Shown in pieces: positions 24,414 to 32,210 of a DNA stretch of 32,210 bases. The first letter of the stretch is position 1; the number at the start of each line of letters is the position of its first letter. The notes beneath the pieces were generated by a model that saw only the letters and a program-made list of their open reading frames with translations, ran no database searches and was not told where the DNA came from. Source of the stretch: Stieleria tagensis (GTDB taxonomy: Bacteria > Planctomycetota > Planctomycetia > Pirellulales > Pirellulaceae); contig NZ_JAMYFE010000076.1 in assembly GCF_024129865.1 (NCBI RefSeq), positions 1 to 32,210 on the forward strand, in the 5' to 3' direction. The position numbers and the translations under genes were made by a program.

Positions 24414-25718
24414 TCACACGCCGCCTAGAAACGGGATGGGGATTAGGATTGCGTGTTGCTGGACCCAGGTCTGCAGTCCGTCCCAACTGGTGTACTGCGA
24501 AAGGGTGACAAAAACCAGGTAGATAGCGACCACGCCAGGCATCATCAGCCGCGCCGTCCAACGCGAAAGGACCTTCCAGAAGCCGACCGGTTTCAATGCA
24601 CCGTCACCGTAGTCCAATGCGATCCGTTTGGCGCGACGCATCGCCATTCCTTCTGCCAACCGCGCCGGCAAGATGAAAGCGACGAACACCAGCGTCGGCA
24701 ACCACACGACTTCTTGCGGCGTCGCTTCGATCTTCAACAAGTACAACGGGATCGGTAACAACACCAACCCACAGGTCATTGCCGACAACCATGCCCAGGG
24801 GGCATAACAAAACAATCGTCGCACTCGGCGGACGTCGAACAATGCCCGCAAACGATTCTGGTCGGCAAAATGCGTTTGCAACATCGGCAGATACAACAGC
24901 ACCACACCGAGCGCCACGACCGCGACGCCACCGACCAATCCGGCCAACCCGGTTTCACCATTGCGATTGGCAGCGATCACGACCATCGCCGGAACCAGCC
25001 AAACCAATGTTCCCACCGCGCCACGCAATCCCAGCCAAAAGTAACGCCCCAATTCCAGCGACCGCGTGAATTGCCACAGTTGATCCGGCAAGCTGCGATA
25101 CAAACTCGGTCGCCAAGCCTCGCGAATCAACCGCCGGGGCTGGGGCCAGACGAAATGGATCAACCGACCGCCCCGCGCCAGTGCCCACAACAGGTAAGCC
25201 AACCCGAATCCTGCGGCGGCGATGGCGGCCACTCGCAACCAACCCGCTTGATTGGAACCGGGCGAAATCAGTTCGGCCACACTTTCCCAGTGCGCCAGCA
25301 ATTGAACCGGCAGTGAACCGATCACAACGGCGCAAACCACCAGCCCAATTTTGCCGGCCGAACTGAGATGGGGAAGGGAATCGCGAAGCTTGCCGCCACC
25401 GGCAAGTCGCCCAGCGACATCCAGCAGGTACCCGAAGGTGATCAATTGCAAAATCGGGATCGCCGCCAACACCGCCAGACAAACGATCAATGAAGCGAGA
25501 TTGAACAGTCCGCTGATCGCCCACAAGCTGATCGCCCCGAGTCGGGCCAACCCACGTCGCAGCATCGAACGCACAGCCAGACTGCCGCGCGCAGGATTGC
25601 TGCTGCCGGCGGCAACATCCGGCTCCGCCCCGGTGTCGCCGGCGAACAGGTGTTCGGCGTCAGGTTCAATCAAATCAGCGGACAAGGTGAGTTTCCGGTG
25701 TGAGGATTCGCCGACCAA
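24414..25718 (-). CDS. Multi-pass membrane protein (DUF4013-like)
   Basis: The product has 434 residues. After a soluble acidic N-terminus of about 50 residues there are about eight hydrophobic segments, including AISLWAISGLFNLASLIVCLAVL, IGLVVCAVVIGSLPVQLL, VAAIAAAGFGLAYLLWALA, LVWLVPAMVVIAA, LVGGVAVVALGVVLLYLPML and MMPGVVAIYLVFVTL. The ILQLITFGYLLDVAGRLA segment resembles DUF4013-type bacterial membrane proteins, but I cannot confirm membership. No transport or catalytic motif is apparent. The open frame begins with TTG at 25718 with no clear ribosome-binding site; an internal start (for example Met at 25565) would leave all the membrane segments. The stop codon lies in the T-run that ends the convergent porin unit. 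Confidence 0.8.
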   Translation of the reverse strand: MVGESSHRKLTLSADLIEPDAEHLFAGDTGAEPDVAAGSSNPARGSLAVRSMLRRGLARLGAISLWAISGLFNLASLIVCLAVLAAIPILQLITFGYLLDVAGRLAGGGKLRDSLPHLSSAGKIGLVVCAVVIGSLPVQLLAHWESVAELISPGSNQAGWLRVAAIAAAGFGLAYLLWALARGGRLIHFVWPQPRRLIREAWRPSLYRSLPDQLWQFTRSLELGRYFWLGLRGAVGTLVWLVPAMVVIAANRNGETGLAGLVGGVAVVALGVVLLYLPMLQTHFADQNRLRALFDVRRVRRLFCYAPWAWLSAMTCGLVLLPIPLYLLKIEATPQEVVWLPTLVFVAFILPARLAEGMAMRRAKRIALDYGDGALKPVGFWKVLSRWTARLMMPGVVAIYLVFVTLSQYTSWDGLQTWVQQHAILIPIPFLGGV

Positions 25719-26150
25719 AACTTTTCGTCTGTTTTTTTATCTCCGATTCCATCGGCGGGCGTTTTTTGGTCGCCGATGGGATCGCCCCGATCGCAGGTGC
25801 CAGTCTAGCTGGTCAGCTGTTCGTGCCGGGACTGGGTGATCTTGGCAAACCCGACCGGGACAGCGGCGACTTTCTTGGGGATCTTTGCCGGATTGGGTGC
25901 AGCCCGGTCAGCTCAACGCCTTTTCGCAGGGCCGAAAACCGGCTTCAGTAAACATTCGCTCCCTGTCAGAGAGGGGCAATTGTTAAGACTGGTAAACCTT
26001 GCGGCGTGCCGCGTGTGCCGTCAAGGGATCGCACTGGTTGTTCCGATTCACACTCTCGTGCCGGGGATTCCGGCTCTACCTGGCGTCGAATTCCCGCAAC
26101 ATTCGATCGCCGGCGACGCATCCAGTTCTGCTCAACGGGCACGGGGACCT
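25719..26150. promoter_or_regulatory. Divergent intergenic region with a 9-bp hairpin
   Basis: The 432 nt between the membrane protein (-) and the HtrA gene (+) stay open in the HtrA frame from 25836. The translated part has no signal peptide or domain and precedes a well-placed start at 26151. A perfect inverted repeat CCATCGGCG (25749-25757)/CGCCGATGG (25771-25779) flanks a 13-nt loop containing six T. It may be an operator or terminator; no clear promoter consensus is visible. Confidence 0.4.
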
Positions 26151-27629
<1,479 letters not shown>

Positions 27630-27730
27630 TCAAAAAAGGATCGCACACGCTCGTCCCGGAGTAAGCTCGCAGTCACCCGCCATTGGACTGCGAGCTTACT
27701 GACCCAGCCGGGACGAGCGTCCTTTTTTGA
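27630..27730. terminator. Long three-tier inverted repeat, bidirectional terminator-like
   Basis: Three nested stems occupy about 100 nt immediately after the HtrA stop. The inner stem is 15 bp (27660-27674 with 27686-27700, 11-nt loop), the middle 13 bp (ACGCTCGTCCCGG 27647-27659 with 27708-27720) and the outer 11 bp (TCAAAAAAGGA 27630-27640 with TCCTTTTTTGA 27720-27730; T27720 can pair in either). Internal bulges are 6 and 7 nt. A-run at the 5' end and T-run at the 3' end make it a rho-independent terminator candidate in both directions. The next ATG is 36 nt downstream. Confidence 0.65.
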
Positions 27731-27765
27731 CAGTGCCTGGCCGCCAATGGTGTAAACTGGTCACG

Positions 27766-29559
27766 ATGAAGATCCCACCTCGCGCACTCTGGTTCTCGAT
27801 CACCTGCGCCGCTTTTCTCGCGGCATTCTTCGCCAGCGGATTGCAGGCGGCCGAAACGACCGGTGGCGATCCAGCCAACCAATCGGATCGCTTCACCGCG
27901 ATTGCAATCGGCAGTCCCGACGTCGCCGATTCAGCGATTGCCCAAACAGGCCGCGCGACCGCCGACACGATCGCGGTCGATTATGTCGGCCGCATCTGCC
28001 GCGCCGCCCCGGAACAAAACGTCCCCGCATGGGATGTCGATGGCTGGGCCAACTATCAACGGCTATGCAACGAGTTGGCCAATCGTCCCGACGATGTCGC
28101 GCTGCGGAAATATTTGGGCCTGCCCATCGGACGCCTGGCCGACACCGGCGTGGTGATCAAGTCCAACCGCGGTCGCAGCGCACCAAGCTGGCTGCGCTGG
28201 AGCAGTGGCAGCTATCGCCAAATCGAAACCCCACACCTGCAGATTTTCTCACGTGCGGATGATTCCACCTCGCGGCAGATCGCAGCGGAATTGGAACAGG
28301 TCTACTGGGTTTGGACGCAGTTGTTTTTTCCGCTCTGGGAATCTCAACCCCAAGTCGCACTGCAGCTCGGGCAGCTCGATCCGCAACAATCGGTCTCCGC
28401 GGCGCTGGCATCCGGCCGCGCCCGGCTGAGCACTCGCGGCAAGTTGCGAATCGTTTTGTTTCGTGACGCCCAAGAGTACGTGCAAACCTTACGGCAATCC
28501 ATTCCGGGTATCGAACAGTCCACTGGGTTTTACAGCGACGAGCGGCAGACGTCGTTTTTTTACCCCACGAATTCTCGCGACGGATTGGCCAGTCGCCAAC
28601 ACGAACTGGTGCATCAACTGTTCCGCGAAGCCACGCGATCGGAATTGTCGGGTGACTCGCCAGGACGACAGGCCGATTTCTGGCTGGTCGAAGGCATTGC
28701 CGGATACTTTGAATCGCTGTTTCTGGATGGTTCACTGGCAACCGTCGGCGGCTGGGACAGCCCGCGTTTACAACACGCCCGCGCCCGCATCTTGGGGCGC
28801 CGCGATGAACTGGCGTTTGCCGAACTCCGCGACGGCGGTCAAACCAACGTGCAACAGCGCGCCGACTTGGCACGCTGGTATGCCCACGCAATCGCCCAGA
28901 CCCATCAATTGCTCGATCGCGGCGACATGGCCAGTCGCCGCTGGGTGTATGGGATGTTGGCGTCACTGTATCAGATCGACCTGCAAGTCCCCGGCGCCGC
29001 CGAACCAACCGCCGCCGAGCGTTCACTGGTCCGATTTTTGACGATCGACGACGAACGCCTGCGAACCAACCCAGCCACACGGCCGTTGGAACAATTGTGC
29101 CTAGGCGGGTGCCAAATCACCGCCACCGGCTTGGCCCAGATCCCGCCAGCGAGCAACCTGCAATGGCTGGACCTGTCGCGGTTGCCGATCGGCACCGGCG
29201 ACGTGACGCGGTTGTGTCCTCGACCAGCCGAACTGAATCAACTCTCGCTGGAAGCCACTCGTATCGATGACTCGATCGCGGCCTGGATCGGCGCCGCCAA
29301 CCGGCTGACAGAAATGGATCTCAGCTGGACCGCCTGTTCCGATCAAACGATTGCCAGCTTAGGTGGGCACAATCAACTGCACACGTTGTGGTTGACCGGC
29401 AGCAAGGTTAGCGATGCATCGATTCCGACACTGTTGCGATTGCCTGGGGTCGAAGCCATCGATGTCCAACGGACACCCATGACAGCGGCCGCAATCGGCC
29501 AATTGAAAATCCAGCGGCCCTCATGGAAACTGAACCCGCTGCAATTGCTGACCCCATGA
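27766..29559 (+). CDS. Gluzincin-like (DUF1570-type) protein with a leucine-rich C-terminus
   Basis: The product has 597 residues. A signal peptide (MKIPPRALWFSITCAAFLAA and on) is cut near GLQA at 28. The central region resembles DUF1570-type putative metallopeptidases: HELVH at residues 279-283 (the HExxH zinc motif), and 26 residues after the second His the WLVEGIAGYFES segment with Glu309 as the probable third zinc ligand. Both are typical of gluzincins, so it is likely a zinc peptidase, though activity is not proven. Residues about 440-590 form five leucine-rich-repeat-like units (LEQLCLGGCQITATGLAQI, LQWLDLSRLPIG, LNQLSLEATRID, LTEMDLSWTACSD, LHTLWLTGSKVSD). It is followed by the LarA-like gene after only 10 nt, so the two are probably co-transcribed. 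Confidence 0.85.
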   Translation: MKIPPRALWFSITCAAFLAAFFASGLQAAETTGGDPANQSDRFTAIAIGSPDVADSAIAQTGRATADTIAVDYVGRICRAAPEQNVPAWDVDGWANYQRLCNELANRPDDVALRKYLGLPIGRLADTGVVIKSNRGRSAPSWLRWSSGSYRQIETPHLQIFSRADDSTSRQIAAELEQVYWVWTQLFFPLWESQPQVALQLGQLDPQQSVSAALASGRARLSTRGKLRIVLFRDAQEYVQTLRQSIPGIEQSTGFYSDERQTSFFYPTNSRDGLASRQHELVHQLFREATRSELSGDSPGRQADFWLVEGIAGYFESLFLDGSLATVGGWDSPRLQHARARILGRRDELAFAELRDGGQTNVQQRADLARWYAHAIAQTHQLLDRGDMASRRWVYGMLASLYQIDLQVPGAAEPTAAERSLVRFLTIDDERLRTNPATRPLEQLCLGGCQITATGLAQIPPASNLQWLDLSRLPIGTGDVTRLCPRPAELNQLSLEATRIDDSIAAWIGAANRLTEMDLSWTACSDQTIASLGGHNQLHTLWLTGSKVSDASIPTLLRLPGVEAIDVQRTPMTAAAIGQLKIQRPSWKLNPLQLLTP

Positions 29560-29569
29560 CACCGACCAC

Positions 29570-30823
29570 ATGACCCTGCCGCGCTTCTTCACCGTCAAAC
29601 AAACCTTTGCCTCGCATCGAATCGATGACCTGGCCGGCGAAGTCACTCGGCAACTGGCCGGCGCACCGACCGACACGATCGCGGCCGATGATCGGGTTGC
29701 GATCGCAGTGGGCAGCCGCGGCATTGACCGAATCGCCGAAATCACTGGGGCCGTTGCCGGATACGTGCGTTCCCTGGGCGCTGCGCCCTATGTGATTCCG
29801 GCGATGGGCAGCCATGGCGGTGCCAGCGAGCAAGGACAAATTGCAACGCTCAAGTCACTGGGTATCACGGCCGAAGCGATCGGTTGTCCGGTCCTGGCCA
29901 CCATGGACACGGTGGAATTGGGACAGACCGAATCTGGCATCCCGCTGTATTTTGATGCAATCGCCGCCAAGTCCGATCACCTGATTGCAATCAACCGGAT
30001 CAAGCCACACACACGGCTGACCGGCAGCATCCAGAGCGGTGTCAGTAAGATGTTGATGATCGGTCTGGGAAATCACCGTGGCGCAGTGGCGTTCCATCAA
30101 GCCTTTCGCACGTTCGACCACCGTCTGGATCAGGTCACCGATCAAATCATTCCTCGCTTGATCGAAAAAACCCCGTTTCGATTTGGCATCGGCATCGTCG
30201 AAGACGCCTTCGACTCGGTTGGCAAAATCCAAATCCTGCCGCCAGCCGACCTGTTGTCCGCCGAACCCGAACTGTTGTCTCTGGCATGTGATTGGATGCC
30301 CCAATTGCCATTCCGGACCGCAGAACTGTTGATCATCGATCGGATCGGCAAAGAGATCAGCGGGACAGGGATGGACACCAATGTGATCGGCCGCAAATGG
30401 AATGATAAGATTGCCGGGCCTGATGAATGGCCCAAAATCGACGAGATCTACGTTCGCTCATTGACTGAAACGACAGCCGGCAATGCATCTGGAATCGGGA
30501 TCGCCGAATACACCCATCGACGCGCCGCCGAAGCAATTGATCGGATCAAGACACAGATCAACTGCGTGACCGCAGCGCATGCCACCGCCGCCGCGTTGCC
30601 GGTCTGGTTTGATCATGATCGCCAGGTCCTGGAAGCCGTCACCGCCCAGTCCTGCACACCGCCAGATTTGCTCCGTTGGATGTGGATTTCTGACACCTTG
30701 CACCTGGACGAACTGTGTTGCAGCGAAGCCTACTACGACGAAGCGACAGAGCGAGACGATTTACAGATCACAAGCCCGCCGCAGCCGATGGAATTTGACC
30801 CCTCCGGCGATCTGCAGATTTAA
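29570..30823 (+). CDS. LarA-like protein (lactate racemase superfamily, DUF2088/DUF362-type)
   Basis: This 417-residue protein carries the LarA N-terminal hallmarks: AIAVGSRGIDRI (45-56) and PAMGSHGGASEQGQ (77-90). These are followed by a substrate- or cofactor-region IAINRIKPHTRLTGSIQSGVSKM (139-161) and GNHRGAVAFH (167-176). Lys145, His147, Lys160, His169 and His176 are candidate counterparts of the LarA residues that hold the nickel-pincer nucleotide (known residues in L. plantarum include H108, H174, K184 and H200); exact matching needs an alignment. The family interconverts alpha-hydroxy acids; the substrate here is unknown. No larB, larC or larE pincer-synthesis genes are in the window. 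The start at 29570 is 10 nt after the stop of the peptidase gene, implying an operon. Confidence 0.85.
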   Translation: MTLPRFFTVKQTFASHRIDDLAGEVTRQLAGAPTDTIAADDRVAIAVGSRGIDRIAEITGAVAGYVRSLGAAPYVIPAMGSHGGASEQGQIATLKSLGITAEAIGCPVLATMDTVELGQTESGIPLYFDAIAAKSDHLIAINRIKPHTRLTGSIQSGVSKMLMIGLGNHRGAVAFHQAFRTFDHRLDQVTDQIIPRLIEKTPFRFGIGIVEDAFDSVGKIQILPPADLLSAEPELLSLACDWMPQLPFRTAELLIIDRIGKEISGTGMDTNVIGRKWNDKIAGPDEWPKIDEIYVRSLTETTAGNASGIGIAEYTHRRAAEAIDRIKTQINCVTAAHATAAALPVWFDHDRQVLEAVTAQSCTPPDLLRWMWISDTLHLDELCCSEAYYDEATERDDLQITSPPQPMEFDPSGDLQI

Positions 30824-30992
30824 CAGCCAAAACGGCAATCGCAGCGGCATGGATTTGACAATTTCATGCCCGCCTCTCTCATTTTCCCGCCGCAGGACGA
30901 TCGTCAGCCAGCGAACTGAGCTACACTGCAAAACCGCTGACGGCAAGCCGACAGCCATTTACCGTTCGATTTTTCAGAACTGGGAGATTGAG

Positions 30993-32117
30993 ATGAGTAC
31001 AGGTAGCCGCCCTCTACCCCCCACGCCTAGTCGACCCCGCAGCGGCGCACCGACGCCTCCGCCGCGACCTCTCAATCGCTACACGCGATTGCTACGTGAC
31101 CGACCACTCGACCTGTTCCGACAGTATGCCGTGTCACCGCCTGATGCTGCCGTCGGCGACGAAGCGATCGATGCGCTGGGTTCAACCCGACGCAACCGGG
31201 TGATGCCGCTGGCCAGTCAATCGACGATCCAAACCGATGGTACGTTCGGCATCTTTTTCAAGTCCGACGCGAACTTTGACGGGCCAGGATTTCAGCATGC
31301 CGTGGTGGGTAAAAAGATTGCCTGGATCAAATTGGTTGACGATACCGTTCGCCATGGGGCACTCACGTTCCAGGCCATCATCCCTAGCTCCGATGCGACG
31401 ATTCCACAGGGACACATACCGGTTTGGTTTCTGCCATGGGAAAGCCGAAATCTGGTGGAGATGACCATTCCGCCACGACAGAACGATGACGACGATGACC
31501 CCAAAGATCCCAAGCTGTTTTTTACCGCCGGTATCAATGGTTGCTCGGTGTTTGTCCGCGGCGATCCCCGCTCACCCACGATCACACACGGTGGAATCAG
31601 CCAAGGCCAGACGCCCTATGGAAACAACCCCGCGGAGTTTTGGCGTCACCTACTGCAAAGTCACATGGCGGCCAATGGCGAACACATTCGGGCCAGGGGT
31701 GAAGTCAACAACACGCATTACATCAACCAGACCGGCCAATCCGGCGGTGCGTTCACAGCTTATAGCGACGCCTACCTGCGCTGGCTGAAAACCCTGCCAT
31801 CAGGTCCCCTCACGGTCAGCCAAGTCGTTCCGTGGGGATGCGTGTTTGGTATCCGCTATGGCCGGCTTTGGTCGTTCTATTTGCAAGAGAACGCCGTCGT
31901 CCACACTTACACCATTGCCGCGGAATACTCGTCCGAAACCGTCACGGATACAAAAAAGGTTTATGGCGTGTTCAAGAAGCACACCACACAAGACGTCAGT
32001 GTGAAACGTTTGGTCAAACGCAAATCCAGCGTGAATCGCCCGATCAAACTCAGTGACTTCTTCCCGGGCAACAGTCGCGGCGCAGTGAATTTCATCGAGC
32101 AATGGCAACGCTGGTAA
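30993..32117 (+). CDS. Unrecognised protein with a CNF1-like Cys/His pair (candidate deamidase fold)
   Basis: The product has 374 residues. The first about 30 are Pro/Arg/Ser-rich and look disordered. From about 70 the protein is beta-rich. A five-Asp run (165-169) precedes KLFFTAGINGCSVFVRGDPR, and Cys184 is followed 15 residues later by His199 in TITHGGI. That spacing equals the catalytic Cys866-His881 of CNF1 toxins, and the G-C-S-hydrophobic context is similar to the CNF1 LSGC segment; the rest cannot be aligned by eye. The C-terminal half has FGIRYGRLWSFYLQENAVVHTYTIA and ends NFIEQWQRW. Start ATG 30993 has GGGAG about 8 nt upstream; the frame is open to 30579 in the LarA-like gene. No signal peptide is seen. 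Function is not known; deamidase activity is a hypothesis. Confidence 0.75.
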   Translation: MSTGSRPLPPTPSRPRSGAPTPPPRPLNRYTRLLRDRPLDLFRQYAVSPPDAAVGDEAIDALGSTRRNRVMPLASQSTIQTDGTFGIFFKSDANFDGPGFQHAVVGKKIAWIKLVDDTVRHGALTFQAIIPSSDATIPQGHIPVWFLPWESRNLVEMTIPPRQNDDDDDPKDPKLFFTAGINGCSVFVRGDPRSPTITHGGISQGQTPYGNNPAEFWRHLLQSHMAANGEHIRARGEVNNTHYINQTGQSGGAFTAYSDAYLRWLKTLPSGPLTVSQVVPWGCVFGIRYGRLWSFYLQENAVVHTYTIAAEYSSETVTDTKKVYGVFKKHTTQDVSVKRLVKRKSSVNRPIKLSDFFPGNSRGAVNFIEQWQRW

Positions 32118-32191
32118 AACCCCACCTCGAATTGCTGGCCTGTGCCAGAGCGTCACCGCTTCATGGCCCAAGTTCACCCGGGGTTCCGCCG

Positions 32192-32210
32192 AACCTGCCT
32201 CCAGCAGGTT
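32192..32210 (+). terminator. Hairpin at the window end
   Basis: AACCTGC (32192-32198), a CTCCA loop and GCAGGTT (32204-32210) give a 7-bp stem at the very end of the window, 75 nt after the last stop codon. Whether a U-run follows is outside the window. Confidence 0.4.

Larger units (their letters stand above)
21640..24415 (+). repeat. Tandem duplication of the porin transcription unit
   Basis: Unit 1 runs from about 21620 to 22997 and unit 2 from about 23049 to 24415. Offset is 1430 at the start codon, 1421 at mid-gene and 1418 at the stop, owing to small codon deletions. The match includes about 40 nt of 5' leader and about 110 nt of 3' flank. Between the units 22998-23048 is unrelated unique sequence. 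Confidence 0.9.

Noticed and set aside
25836..26150. N-terminal extension of the HtrA reading frame (105 codons)
   Set aside because: It has no signal or domain and no ribosome-binding site, whereas ATG 26151 has GGGGA 4 nt upstream and begins a plausible signal peptide.
28157..29080. Long minus-strand open frame (307 codons) opposite the gluzincin-like gene
   Set aside because: Extremely Arg-rich and without motifs; it is the complement of a GC-rich coding strand.
30855..30883. TTGACA in the LarA-like/last gene gap
   Set aside because: No acceptable -10 occurs 16-18 nt downstream.
30579..30992. Extension of the last gene's frame into the LarA-like gene
   Set aside because: It lies in another frame of a well-supported gene and lacks a ribosome-binding site, while ATG 30993 has GGGAG.

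Overview
The window looks like chromosomal DNA of a planctomycete, most likely Pirellulaceae (Rhodopirellula/Blastopirellula-like). Four things point there: a DUF1559 prepilin-like protein, an ECF-type sigma factor paired with a FecR/LamG-like protein, a CRTAC/UnbV lipoprotein with TPRs, and long intergenic hairpins carrying a 'TGACGC.TCGGGTT' repeat typical of that group. The sequence is moderately GC-rich and loosely packed, with genes on both strands and no tRNA, rRNA, CRISPR array or insertion sequence that I could see.

Layout. 148-3564 (+) encodes one long protein with two complete SF1 helicase motors. Facing it, 6131-3638 (-) holds a sigma factor followed by a membrane-anchored FecR-domain protein, a classic sigma/anti-sigma signalling pair. 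6396-8003 (+) carries a DUF1559 pseudopilin and a small lipoprotein. 11101-8126 (-) is a large CRTAC-type lipoprotein and 12102-11317 (-) a DUF2490-like protein. A molybdopterin oxidoreductase of the FdhF/YdeP type (14529-12310, -) is divergent from a degenerate methyltransferase-like protein (14704-15366, +). glmS (15546-17402, +) and a 66-residue protein behind an operator-like promoter (17640-17840, +) follow. The 544-nt stretch 17841-18384 has no gene but is packed with inverted repeats.

Next come three minus-strand genes: a TPR protein with a DPFGG-rich tail, an S41 C-terminal processing protease and a small membrane protein. Two tandemly duplicated FadL-like outer-membrane proteins (21661-22896 and 23091-24314, +) are followed by a convergent multi-pass membrane protein (25718-24414, -). 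The right end is a plus-strand run: an HtrA-type protease, a gluzincin-like protein with a leucine-rich tail, a LarA-like (lactate racemase superfamily) protein 10 nt downstream of it, and a 374-residue protein with a Cys-x14-His pair resembling CNF1-type deamidases.

Much of the window concerns the cell envelope: HtrA and S41 proteases, FadL-like porins, lipoproteins, a pseudopilin and the amino-sugar enzyme GlmS. No single multi-gene novel system is evident. The items most worth a second look are the double helicase, the Cys/His deamidase-like protein, the patchwork (gene-conversion-like) porin duplication, and the structured intergenic DNA at 17841-18384 and 27630-27730.
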